DNA from: 34-65-8 sp964516135
Lineage (GTDB): Bacteria > Pseudomonadota > Alphaproteobacteria > Sphingomonadales > Sphingomonadaceae
Direction of reading: 5' to 3'
DNA length: 64,000 bases
Assembly: GCA_964516135.1 (NCBI GenBank)
Contig: CAZEWN010000012.1
Span: 1 to 64,000, forward strand
Both the position numbers and the translations under genes were made by a program. Of the stretch, positions 1 to 8,707 are shown piece after piece (position 1 is the first letter of the stretch; the number at the start of each line of letters is the position of its first letter). A model generated the notes under the pieces. It was not told the DNA's origin, searched no databases, and saw nothing but the letters and a program-made list of their open reading frames with translations.

Positions 1-1185
1 TGGGCGACCTGCAACATCTTCTCGACCCAGGACCACGCCGCCGCCGCCATCGCCGCGCGCGGCATCCCGGTGTTCGCGATCAAGGGCGAGACCCTGGGCG
101 AGTACTGGGACTACGTCGGCCGCATCTTCGATTGGGCGACCGAGGCAGATCCTGACCTCACCTGCAACATGATCCTCGACGACGGCGGCGATGCCACCAT
201 GTTCGCGCTGTGGGGCGCGCGGATCGAGGCGGGCGAGGAAATGGGCGAGCCCACCAATGCCGAAGAAATCGAATTCCAGCGCGCGCTGAAGGCGTTCGTG
301 GCGGCCAAGCCGGGTTACCTCACTGCCACGGTCAAAAACATCAAGGGCGTGTCGGAAGAAACGACCACTGGCGTCATGCGGCTCTACCAGATCGCCAAGC
401 AGGGCAAGCTCCCGTTCCCGGCGATCAACGTCAACGACAGCGTCACCAAGTCGAAGTTCGACAACCTCTATGGCTGCAAGGAATCGCTGGTCGACGCGAT
501 CCGCCGCGCCACGGACGTGATGCTGGCGGGCAAGGTCGCCTGTGTCGCGGGTTACGGCGACGTGGGCAAGGGTTCGGCCGCATCCCTGCGTGATGGCGGC
601 GCGCGCGTGCTGGTGACGGAGATCGACCCGATCTGTGCGCTCCAGGCGGCAATGGACGGGTTCGAGGTCGTGACGATGGAAAACGCGGTGCCGCGCGCCG
701 ACATCTTCGTCACAGCGACCGGCAACGAAGACGTGATCACCGCCGAGCACATGATGGCGATGAAGCCGATGGCGATCGTCTGCAACATCGGCCACTTCGA
801 CAGCGAGATCCAGATCGCGGCACTCGATAACTATACCTGGAAGGAAGTGAAACCGGGCACCGACCTGGTCACGTTCCCCGATGGCAAGTCGATCATCGTG
901 CTGGCAAAGGGCCGCCTGGTGAACCTGGGCTGCGCCACCGGCCACCCCAGCTTCGTGATGAGCAGCAGCTTCACCAACCAGACGCTGGCGCAGATCGAGC
1001 TGTTCACCAAGGCGGACGAATATCAGAACGATGTCTACGTGTTGCCCAAGCATCTCGACGAGAAGGTCGCCGCGCTGCACCTCGAAAAACTTGGCGTGAT
1101 GCTGACCCAGCTTAGCCAGAAGCAGGCCGACTACATCGGCGTGCCGCAAGCCGGACCGTTCAAGCCGGATCATTACCGCTACTGA
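1..1185 (+). CDS. ahcY: Adenosylhomocysteinase (5' end outside window)
   Basis: Hydrolyses S-adenosylhomocysteine to adenosine and homocysteine in the cytosol, removing the by-product inhibitor of methyltransferases. The reading frame is open from base 1 (WATCNIFSTQDHAAAA) and joins the family's typical text, so the gene starts upstream of the window; the GTG at 70 is an internal codon. Visible landmarks are the substrate segment NLYGCKESLVDAI, the NAD-binding glycine loop GYGDVGKGSA, and the C-terminal KPDHYRY ending that is standard for this enzyme. A strong inverted repeat follows the stop. In many alphaproteobacteria ahcY lies next to divL, as here. Identification is secure; only the N-terminal part is missing. 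Confidence 0.97.
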   Translation, partial: WATCNIFSTQDHAAAAIAARGIPVFAIKGETLGEYWDYVGRIFDWATEADPDLTCNMILDDGGDATMFALWGARIEAGEEMGEPTNAEEIEFQRALKAFVAAKPGYLTATVKNIKGVSEETTTGVMRLYQIAKQGKLPFPAINVNDSVTKSKFDNLYGCKESLVDAIRRATDVMLAGKVACVAGYGDVGKGSAASLRDGGARVLVTEIDPICALQAAMDGFEVVTMENAVPRADIFVTATGNEDVITAEHMMAMKPMAIVCNIGHFDSEIQIAALDNYTWKEVKPGTDLVTFPDGKSIIVLAKGRLVNLGCATGHPSFVMSSSFTNQTLAQIELFTKADEYQNDVYVLPKHLDEKVAALHLEKLGVMLTQLSQKQADYIGVPQAGPFKPDHYRY

Positions 1186-1202
1186 TTCGCGCATTGGCGC
1201 CA

Positions 1203-1243
1203 ACGAAACGCCGCTCCCGCAAGGCGTGGGAGCGGCGTTTCGT
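1203..1243 (+). terminator. Perfect 16-bp hairpin after ahcY
   Basis: Bases 1203-1218 pair perfectly with 1228-1243 around a 9-nt loop. The stem is GC-rich at its core and ends in TTTCGT, without a long T run. Its position 17 nt after the ahcY stop suggests an intrinsic terminator or mRNA 3'-end stabiliser separating ahcY from divL. Confidence 0.7.
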
Positions 1244-1299
1244 GCATTGGCGCGTGGCGGACGTTGCATCGCGCGCGCCACACGCATAGCTGGCGAGCA

Positions 1300-3630
1300 A
1301 TGGAATTGTCCCCCACCGCGTTGGCCTTGATTGGAGTGCTACTCGCCGCCTGGACGGTGGTGGCGGCATGGGTCGCGTTGTGGGCGCACGGCAAGGCGGG
1401 GCGCGCGCAGGCGAGCCGCCGTTCCGCCCGCCGGATGGCGCGCATGATCGAGGAAGCGCCCGCCCTGCCGATGCTGGTGCGAACCGATGGCCGCATCGAA
1501 GCTTCGGACAAGCTCGCCACGTGGCTCGATCTGGACAAGATGCCCCAATTCCTGACCGAACTGACGGGCGGGCCAGGCAAGGGGCTGAGCGAAAGCCAGG
1601 TCCGCGAGCTGTCGGACCATGTTCGCACGACGCAGCGCACCGCCGCTCCGTTTCGCATGATCGCGACGCAGCCGGGCGCACAGCGCAGCTTCGCATTTCG
1701 GGGCGTGTTGGCCGATCCGCAGATATCGCCGGGCGGCGCGGCGCTGGTCTGGGTGTTTGATTTCAGCGAAAGCGAGGCCGAGCTGGCAAGGCTGCGCGCC
1801 GATGCGCGGCGCGCACGAAACGATTTCGCCGCGCTTGTCGGGCTCATTGAAGCGGCGCCGATGCCGATGTGGTTTCGTGGGCCCGAGGGGTCGCTGCAAC
1901 TGGTCAATCGCGCCTACGTTGCCGCCGTGGGTGCCGACAGCGCGGAAGCAGTGGTCGCCGGTCAGGTCGAGCTGGTCGAACCCGTGGACGGGCTGAGCGC
2001 GGCGCAAGTTGCCCGACAGGCGTCGGGCCAGGGCCTGCCGGTGGAGCGGATCGTGGCCGCGACAATCGACGGTGCGCGCCGCACGCTCAGGGTCAGCGAC
2101 CTGCCGCTGGGCGCCGAAGGCGTGGCTGGCTACGCCGTCGATATCGAGGAAATGGAAGAGTTGGCGCGCGAATTTCGCGCCTTTCGTGAGGCACAGCGCC
2201 AGATGCTCGACCAGCTGTCAGTTGGCGTGGCGCAGTTCGACGCGCAACGGCGGATTGCTTTCGCGAATCAGCCGTTTCGCCGCATTTTCGCGCTGGCGCC
2301 CGACGCGCTGGGTGCCAGGCTGGAGTTTGAGCGGGTGCTCAGCAATGCGCGCGAAGCGGGGCGCACACCAGAAGTACGCGATTTTCCCGTGTGGCGACGC
2401 GAGCATGTGGCGTGGTTCGCCAGCGATTCCCCGGTCGAGGAAGCCTGGCCCTTGAACGACGGCACTCATATCCGCGTTGTCGCTCAGCCGATGCCCGACG
2501 GCGGGCTGGTGCTGGTGGCCGAAGACCGGACCGAACAACTCGCGCTGTCGTCAACCCGTGACACGTTGTTGCGCACCCGCACCGCGACATTCGATAGCTT
2601 GTTCGAAGCATTGGCGGTTTTTGCCCCCGATGGACGGCTGCAGCAATGGAACCGCACGTTCGCAGGCACTTGGGGCATTGATCCGGCGTTGCTGGAAGGG
2701 CACCCAACCGCGGAAGGCTTGCTCGAGGCGCTGGCGCGCGCCCTCAACGATCCGGCGCGCGCCGCGGCGATTGGTGAAACGATCCGCGCTGCCACCCTCG
2801 ATCGAAAGCAGCGCGGCGGACGGGTCACGCTGGCGGACGGGCGCACACTGGAATACGCCGGGGTGCCGCTGCCCGATGGCAATGGTCTGCTCACCGTGCT
2901 CGACGTCACGGCGAACGAACGGGCCGAAGGTGCCTTGCGCGAACGCAATCTTGCGCTGGAACAGGCGGACCAAGTCAAGACGCGGTTCCTCGCCAACATG
3001 AGCTACGAATTCCGCACGCCGCTCACCTCGATTGGAGGGTTCGCGGAGCTGCTGCAGGCGGGCGTCGCTGGCGAGATTTCGGAGCAGGCGCGTGAATATG
3101 TCGATGCGATCCTGCAATCAGTGGGGCGGCTGACCGCGCAGGTCGAGAATGTGCTCGACCTGTCGCAAAGCGAGGCCGGGCTGCTACCCTTGTCGAAAGA
3201 GCGCGTGAATCTGTTCGCGCTTGCCACGCAAGTGGTTCGCGAGCGGGAACAGGCGATCGTCGATTCAGGGCTCAGTCTCGATTTGCGGGGTAGCAAGGCG
3301 AGCGGCACCGTCGACGCCGATCCCCGCCAACTGGCCAAGGCCGTGGGGCAGGTGCTCGATAATGCGATCGCCGCGACCGGGCGGGGCGGGCGAATCCTGG
3401 TGGACCTGTCCAAATCGCAGGGCACGGCGCGGGTCGTCGTGTCCGATAACGGGCGCGGCATGGATCAGGATGCTTTGCGCCGCCTGCAGCAAGGCAATGC
3501 TGCCGACGGTGGGCGGAAACAGGGGCTGGGAATCCCGCTCGCACGCCAGCTGGTCGAGGCGCATGGGGGCACGCTCGAACTTCATTCGCGGCTGGGCGAG
3601 GGGACCACCGTCACGATCCTGCTGCCATGA
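1300..3630 (+). CDS. divL: DivL-like PAS sensor pseudo-histidine kinase
   Basis: Predicted 776-aa membrane-tethered kinase-like regulator. One hydrophobic segment lies at about residues 6-28, followed by several PAS-like domains, a DHp helix and a HATPase domain. The H-box reads NMSYEFRTPLTS: Tyr569 stands where histidine kinases carry the phospho-accepting His. The ATP-binding N-box (VLDNAIAA, about residue 688) and G-box (DNGRGMD) are retained. In Caulobacter, DivL has the same His-to-Tyr change and acts with DivK and CckA to control CtrA; the role here is inferred from that. ATG 1300 is chosen over the upstream in-frame TTG at 1264 because the membrane segment follows it directly. The stop overlaps tsaE (ATGA), so the genes are probably co-transcribed. 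Confidence 0.88.
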   Translation: MELSPTALALIGVLLAAWTVVAAWVALWAHGKAGRAQASRRSARRMARMIEEAPALPMLVRTDGRIEASDKLATWLDLDKMPQFLTELTGGPGKGLSESQVRELSDHVRTTQRTAAPFRMIATQPGAQRSFAFRGVLADPQISPGGAALVWVFDFSESEAELARLRADARRARNDFAALVGLIEAAPMPMWFRGPEGSLQLVNRAYVAAVGADSAEAVVAGQVELVEPVDGLSAAQVARQASGQGLPVERIVAATIDGARRTLRVSDLPLGAEGVAGYAVDIEEMEELAREFRAFREAQRQMLDQLSVGVAQFDAQRRIAFANQPFRRIFALAPDALGARLEFERVLSNAREAGRTPEVRDFPVWRREHVAWFASDSPVEEAWPLNDGTHIRVVAQPMPDGGLVLVAEDRTEQLALSSTRDTLLRTRTATFDSLFEALAVFAPDGRLQQWNRTFAGTWGIDPALLEGHPTAEGLLEALARALNDPARAAAIGETIRAATLDRKQRGGRVTLADGRTLEYAGVPLPDGNGLLTVLDVTANERAEGALRERNLALEQADQVKTRFLANMSYEFRTPLTSIGGFAELLQAGVAGEISEQAREYVDAILQSVGRLTAQVENVLDLSQSEAGLLPLSKERVNLFALATQVVREREQAIVDSGLSLDLRGSKASGTVDADPRQLAKAVGQVLDNAIAATGRGGRILVDLSKSQGTARVVVSDNGRGMDQDALRRLQQGNAADGGRKQGLGIPLARQLVEAHGGTLELHSRLGEGTTVTILLP

Positions 3631-4064
3631 CCATCGCACTGCCCGATCTGGCGGCCATGGAGGTGTTCGGGGCTCGGATCGCGGCCCGGTTGCGGATTGG
3701 CGATGTCGTGGCCCTCTCTGGCGGACTGGGCGCGGGCAAGACCACGCTCGCGCGCGCGATCATCCGCGCGCTCGGACATGAAGGCGAGGTTCCTTCGCCG
3801 ACCTTCACGATCATCGAAACCTACGACATGCTCGACCCGCCGGTGGCCCACGCCGATTTCTACCGGCTCGAACGACCGGAGGATGCGATCGAGATCGGGC
3901 TCGACGATTATCGCGCAGGCGCCGCGCTGATTGCCGAATGGCCAGAGCATGCGGGCGGCTTCGCGCATGAGGCGGGGTGCCTCGCCATCGCGCTGGAAAC
4001 TGTGAGGCACGGGCGGATTGCCATTGCCCGGCCCGGGGCGAATTGGCTAACCCGCTGGCCATGA
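3627..4064 (+). CDS. tsaE: tRNA threonylcarbamoyladenosine biosynthesis ATPase TsaE
   Basis: 145-aa P-loop ATPase that works with TsaB and TsaD to form t6A at position 37 of ANN-decoding tRNAs. The Walker A loop GGLGAGKTT lies at about residues 32-40, followed by the family signature SPTFTIIETY and a HADFYRLE segment. Length is typical for TsaE (about 150 aa). The start ATG overlaps the divL stop by 4 nt and the stop overlaps the amgK start by 4 nt, which indicates translational coupling. No anomalies seen. Confidence 0.95.
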   Translation: MTIALPDLAAMEVFGARIAARLRIGDVVALSGGLGAGKTTLARAIIRALGHEGEVPSPTFTIIETYDMLDPPVAHADFYRLERPEDAIEIGLDDYRAGAALIAEWPEHAGGFAHEAGCLAIALETVRHGRIAIARPGANWLTRWP

Positions 4065-5050
4065 CCGAACTGCCTGATGGCTTGCATCGTTTCCTCCAAT
4101 ACGCGGGCTGGGGCACGGCCTCGATCGCGGCCATTCCCGGAGACGCTTCGTTCCGGCGCTATTTCCGGCTAGCGGATGGCGACCGACGTGCGATGCTGAT
4201 GCACGCGCCACCGCCGCATGAGGATCCACGCCCATTCCTCGATGTCGCCGCGTGGCTGGCTGAGCACGGCCAACGCGCGCCCGCGATTCACGCTGCGGAT
4301 GCCGAGGCGGGTTGGGTCTTGCTGGAGGATTTCGGCGACGACCGGATGCGTGACTGGCTGGATCACAATCCAGCTGGGGAAAGCGGGGCATATGCCGAAG
4401 CGGTCGATGCGCTGGTGGCGCTACATCGCCGATCGCCTGGTCCTTTCGCGGCTTATGACATGGCGACTTATCAGCGCGAGGCGGGACTGCTGACCGAATG
4501 GTATTGCCCGGCGATGGGCCTGGCGGTGGACGAGGATGGCTATCGCGCTGCGTGGGACGCGGCGCTCGAGCCGCTCATGGCGCGGCAGAACCCCGGCGTC
4601 ACGGTCTTGCGTGATTACCATGCCGAAAACATCATGCTGCTGGAGCCCGCCGCCGATGGCAGCGGCGCGCAAGGACTGATTGATTTCCAGGACGCGCTGG
4701 TCGGGCACCCTGCGTATGATCTCGTTTCGCTGCTGCAGGATGCGCGGCGCGAGGTTACGCCCGAGCTGGAACGGCTGATGCTGGACCGCTATCTCGCCGC
4801 GAGCGGGGCGGGGGCGGAGTTTGAGGCTGATTATGCCCGGCTAGGGGCGCAGCGCAATGCCAAGATCGTCGGGATATTTACCCGGTTGTGGAAGCGCGAC
4901 GGCAAACAACGCTATCTCGCCTACATCCCCCGCGTGTGGGAAGCGATGGAGCGCGATCTGGCGCACCCGGCACTTGCCCCCGTAAGTGCGTGGTTCGCCG
5001 CGAATATCCCGCAGGAGATCCGCGACACATTCGGCGGGGAGATTCAGTGA
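4061..5050 (+). CDS. amgK: N-acetylmuramate/N-acetylglucosamine kinase AmgK-like
   Basis: 329-aa aminoglycoside-phosphotransferase-fold kinase. Next to a MurU-type nucleotidyltransferase it is best read as AmgK, which phosphorylates the anomeric carbon of recovered MurNAc or GlcNAc in the peptidoglycan-recycling shortcut that bypasses de novo UDP-MurNAc synthesis. Visible kinase motifs are VLLEDFGDD, the catalytic loop LRDYHAENIML and the metal-binding LIDFQDALVGHPAYDL. ATG 4061 overlaps the tsaE stop (ATGA); a longer frame back to 3977 would run deep into tsaE and is rejected. The pairing with the next gene strongly supports the call. Confidence 0.88.
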   Translation: MTELPDGLHRFLQYAGWGTASIAAIPGDASFRRYFRLADGDRRAMLMHAPPPHEDPRPFLDVAAWLAEHGQRAPAIHAADAEAGWVLLEDFGDDRMRDWLDHNPAGESGAYAEAVDALVALHRRSPGPFAAYDMATYQREAGLLTEWYCPAMGLAVDEDGYRAAWDAALEPLMARQNPGVTVLRDYHAENIMLLEPAADGSGAQGLIDFQDALVGHPAYDLVSLLQDARREVTPELERLMLDRYLAASGAGAEFEADYARLGAQRNAKIVGIFTRLWKRDGKQRYLAYIPRVWEAMERDLAHPALAPVSAWFAANIPQEIRDTFGGEIQ

Positions 5051-5763
5051 CAACGCTCGCGTCCGACACCGCGATGGTGATGGCGGCCGGCCTCGGAAAG
5101 CGGATGCGGCCGCTCACCGCCAGCCAGCCCAAGCCGATGGTGCGGGTCGGGGGCAAGCCGCTCATCGATCACGCGCTTGACCGGCTGACGGAGGCCGGGG
5201 TGGCAAGGGCAGTGGTGAATGTTCATTATCTGGCCGACGCACTCGAGGCGCATCTGAAGGCGCGCAAGGCACCCGCCGTTACCGTCTCGGACGAGCGGGC
5301 GGTGCTGTTGGAAACTGGTGGCGGAATGATCAAGGCGCTGCCGCATCTGCCCGATCCGTTCTTCTGCCTCAATGCCGACAACGTGTGGCTTGATGGCCCA
5401 TCCAGCGCCTTTGCCGAACTGTCGGCGCGCTGGAATCCGCAGGAGATGGATGCACTCCTGCTGCTGGTCGGCCATGCGCGTGCGGTTAACTTCGACGGCG
5501 TCGGCGATTTCTACATGGACCCCCGCGGGCGTTTGTCACGCAAGCGCGCGGGCCGGGTCGCGCCATTCATATACACCGGCATACAGCTGGTGTCCCACCG
5601 TCTGCTTCGCGATGCGCCAGACGGCAAGTTCTCCACCAATCTTTTGTGGGACCGCGCGATTGGCGAAGGCCGCCTCTACGGCACCAGTTTCACCGGTTTG
5701 TGGTTCGAAGTGGGCACGCCGCATGCAATCGCGCCGACCGAGGAAGCGTTGCGGAGTGCCTGA
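5047..5763 (+). CDS. murU: MurU-like nucleotidyltransferase (MurNAc-1-P uridylyltransferase)
   Basis: 238-aa sugar-1-phosphate nucleotidyltransferase. It would convert MurNAc-1-phosphate, the AmgK product, to UDP-MurNAc. The N-terminus carries the family signature MVMAAGLGKRMRPLT followed by KPMVRVGGKPLIDHAL; LNADNVW holds the metal-binding aspartate. GTG 5047 overlaps the amgK stop (GTGA) and fits the coupling seen across this cluster; ATG 5074, just before the signature, is an alternative. The stop overlaps the addB start by 8 nt. Substrate choice is inferred from the amgK neighbour. Confidence 0.87.
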   Translation: MTTLASDTAMVMAAGLGKRMRPLTASQPKPMVRVGGKPLIDHALDRLTEAGVARAVVNVHYLADALEAHLKARKAPAVTVSDERAVLLETGGGMIKALPHLPDPFFCLNADNVWLDGPSSAFAELSARWNPQEMDALLLLVGHARAVNFDGVGDFYMDPRGRLSRKRAGRVAPFIYTGIQLVSHRLLRDAPDGKFSTNLLWDRAIGEGRLYGTSFTGLWFEVGTPHAIAPTEEALRSA

Positions 5764-8707
5764 ACGGCCCGGCCCGCATGTCTATTCGATCGCCGCGCAC
5801 CGGGGCTTCGCCGACGCGCTCGTCGCGGGGCTGGTGCCGCGTTACGCGGACCCGGACTTCGGCCTTGCCCGGCTGACCCTGCTGTTGCCCAGCAGCCGCG
5901 CGATGCGGACTGTGCAAGAAGCCTTCATCCGCCATCTCGGAGCGGAAGGGCGGACCGGGATGCTGATGCCGCGCATGGCGGCGGTGGGCGATCTCGACCT
6001 TGACGAAACGCTCGGCAGCCTGCTCGATCCGCTTGGTGCCGCCGACATCCCGCCCGCCGCGGACCCCACGTTTCGCTGGTTGCGGCTGGCCGAGCATCTG
6101 CGCGAAGCGATGGGCGGCAACGCGCCCAATGGCAGCGCCCTGCTGCGGCTGGCGGCCGAAACGGCGCGAACGATGGACCGGCTACTGGTTGAGGAAATCG
6201 CGCCTGACGATTTGCTTGCGGATCGTGTGCTCGACCTGTTTGCGCGCGACCTTGCCGAGCATTGGCGCGAGGGGCTGCGAGTATTCGCCGTCGTCCAGCG
6301 ACTGTGGCTGGCCGAACTGCGCGAACGGGGCGAGATCGATGCGGCGCAGCGGCGCAATCACTTGTTCCGCCATGCCGCGCAGGCATGGCGCGAACGGCCC
6401 CCGGCAACGCCGATCGTTGCGGCGGGTGTGACCAGCGCGGCGCCCGCGCTGGCCAAACTGTTGCGTGTCGTGGCTGGGCTACCGGATGCGGCGGTGATTC
6501 TGCCTGATCTCGATTTGTCTCTCGATCCGGCGGTGTGGGCTGAGCTTGGAACCGCGGGTGCGCCTGAAAATGCAGACGATCCGCCTTTTGGGCGGGGCGA
6601 TGCGGTCACGCATCCGCAATACCATCTGAAGCTGCTTCTCAACCGAATGGGCATCGCGCGCGAGGAAGTGCGACCGTGGCACCGCAAGGGGATGGGCGCG
6701 GCTGAGCCAGAACGTAGTCATGCCATTTCCAGCCTCTTTCTGCCGCCCGAGGCCAGCAAGCGCTGGGTCACGCTCGATGCCGACAAGCGCCGATTGGCGG
6801 GCGTGCGGCTGATCGAGAGCAAGACCCCCGAGGCCGAAGCGCAGGCAATCGCTCTGCTGGTGCGCGAGGCGCTGGAGGAACCGGAGCGGCGGGTCGCCGT
6901 GATCACGCCCGATCGGGGCTTGGCCGGTCGGGTGGTGCGTCATTTGCGACGTTGGAACGTCATTGCCGACGATAGCGCGGGGCAGCCGCTGTCGCAGACC
7001 GTCGCCGGGCGCTTGCTGTTGCTGCTGGCCGAGGCGGGAGCGGATGTCGGAGCGCCCGTACCCCTGACGGCAGTGCTTTCCCATCCGCTGGTGCGGGCAG
7101 GAGACATGCGCGGTGCCTGGCTGGATAAGGTTCGCACGCTGGAACTGGCGCTGCGCGGGCCGCGCCGCGAGCCAGGCCTTGCGGCAATCGCCGAATGCGC
7201 ACGCGCGGCCCAGGTCGCCGGTTGGTGGGAAGATGTCGCGGCAATCCTGGCACCACTTTCAGGCGGGACGTGCGGTTCGCTCGCCGACATGCTCGGCCGT
7301 TTGGCTGGGGCGGGCGAGGCACTGTGCGGCGAAGGGCTGTGGGCGCGGGATGACGGACGCGCCCTGGCCAGCTTCGTCGAAGATTTGCGCTCCAATGCCG
7401 AATCTGCGGGAATCTCTGTCGCGGTCGCCGATCTGCCGGCCATCCTCCGCGATGCGATGGAGCGGGTGGCCGTGCGCCCCAGCTACGGCGGTCATTCGCG
7501 CGTTGCGATCTATGGGCTCTTGGAAGCGCGCATGGCTCGGGCCGACCTGATGATCTGCGGCGGATTGAACGAAGGGACCTGGCCCGCGCGGCCCGCGGTC
7601 GACCCGTTGCTCGCAGCGCCGGTCATGCGCGCGCTCGGCGTGCCTGGCGCTGATTTCCGGATCGGCCTGGCCGCCCATGATCTCGCCGCCATGCTGGGAG
7701 CGCCCGAAGTGGTGCTCAGCCGCTCGCGGCGGGACGAAAGCGGACCGGCGATCCCTTCGCGGTTTCTGTTGCGGGTCCGGGCGTTGCTGGGCGAGGACTT
7801 GCTCGGCAGGCATGTCGATGCGCGGCCGACCGCCCTGGCAAGTGCGATCGACTGGGCCGAACGCGCACCGCTCTATGCCCGCCCCGCGCCCATGCCTGAG
7901 CCCGATCAGCGCGTGGTGCGGATCAGCGTTACCGCACTCGATCGGCTGCGGTCGGACCCGTATCAGTTTTATGCCGCGTCGATCCTGCGACTCAAGGAAC
8001 TGGAGCCACTCGACGCGGATGCTGGTCCGGCGTGGCAGGGGCAGCTTGCACATGCCATTCTCGAGCGCTGGCACCGCGGCGAGGGTGAGCTGGCAGCGCT
8101 GGCGGACGCCGAACTGGCGCGGATGAACGCCCATCCGCTCACGCGATCGTTGTGGCGACCGCGCTTGCTCAGGGCTTTGGCCTGGGTCGAACAAACACTT
8201 GCAGGGGACCCCCGGCGCAAGCCGCACCTTGTCGAGCAATGGGGACAGATGACCGTTCGCGGCGTGGAGATATTCGGGCGCATCGACCGGCTCGACCTGC
8301 TGGATGACGGCAGTTACGCGGTCGTGGACTACAAGACCGGTGGCCCGCCAAGCGGCGCACAGGTCGCGAAGGGATTTGCGCTGCAACTCGGCACCCTCGG
8401 CCTGATGGTCGAAGCGGGTGGATTTCCCGGCGCGCAGGGAAGGGCAAGCCGCTTTGAGTATTGGTCGCTGGGCAAAAGCGACAACGGTTTCGGATATATC
8501 AGCACCCCGATCTTGGAGGGAGCCAAGCGAAACGGCATCGCGGCGGAAGATTTCCTTCCCCAAGCGAGGTATTTCCTGAACGATGCGCTCGACAAGTGGA
8601 TTCTTGGCCGCGAGCCATTCATTGCCCGACTCAATCCCGACGCACCCGGCTACGCGACGTATGATCAACTCATGCGGCTGGAAGAATGGATGGGGCGCGA
8701 ACAATGA
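5756..8707 (+). CDS. addB: AddB subunit of the AddAB double-strand break repair helicase-nuclease
   Basis: 983-aa partner of AddA that processes double-strand DNA ends for RecA-dependent repair. The C-terminus has a RecB-family PD-(D/E)XK nuclease core: GRIDRLDLLDDG followed by AVVDYKTGG at about residues 840-862. At the N-terminus LLLPSSRAMRTVQEAF stands where helicases have a Walker A lysine, as is usual for alphaproteobacterial AddB, so this subunit is probably not an active ATPase. GTG 5756 overlaps the murU stop by 8 nt; the frame extends further upstream only inside murU. The stop overlaps addA (ATGA). Confidence 0.92.
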   Translation: MPERPGPHVYSIAAHRGFADALVAGLVPRYADPDFGLARLTLLLPSSRAMRTVQEAFIRHLGAEGRTGMLMPRMAAVGDLDLDETLGSLLDPLGAADIPPAADPTFRWLRLAEHLREAMGGNAPNGSALLRLAAETARTMDRLLVEEIAPDDLLADRVLDLFARDLAEHWREGLRVFAVVQRLWLAELRERGEIDAAQRRNHLFRHAAQAWRERPPATPIVAAGVTSAAPALAKLLRVVAGLPDAAVILPDLDLSLDPAVWAELGTAGAPENADDPPFGRGDAVTHPQYHLKLLLNRMGIAREEVRPWHRKGMGAAEPERSHAISSLFLPPEASKRWVTLDADKRRLAGVRLIESKTPEAEAQAIALLVREALEEPERRVAVITPDRGLAGRVVRHLRRWNVIADDSAGQPLSQTVAGRLLLLLAEAGADVGAPVPLTAVLSHPLVRAGDMRGAWLDKVRTLELALRGPRREPGLAAIAECARAAQVAGWWEDVAAILAPLSGGTCGSLADMLGRLAGAGEALCGEGLWARDDGRALASFVEDLRSNAESAGISVAVADLPAILRDAMERVAVRPSYGGHSRVAIYGLLEARMARADLMICGGLNEGTWPARPAVDPLLAAPVMRALGVPGADFRIGLAAHDLAAMLGAPEVVLSRSRRDESGPAIPSRFLLRVRALLGEDLLGRHVDARPTALASAIDWAERAPLYARPAPMPEPDQRVVRISVTALDRLRSDPYQFYAASILRLKELEPLDADAGPAWQGQLAHAILERWHRGEGELAALADAELARMNAHPLTRSLWRPRLLRALAWVEQTLAGDPRRKPHLVEQWGQMTVRGVEIFGRIDRLDLLDDGSYAVVDYKTGGPPSGAQVAKGFALQLGTLGLMVEAGGFPGAQGRASRFEYWSLGKSDNGFGYISTPILEGAKRNGIAAEDFLPQARYFLNDALDKWILGREPFIARLNPDAPGYATYDQLMRLEEWMGREQ

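Noticed and set aside
4888..5046. N-terminal extension of MurU into amgK
   Set aside because: The conserved nucleotidyltransferase signature begins after 5070, and GTG 5047 overlapping the amgK stop is a better start.
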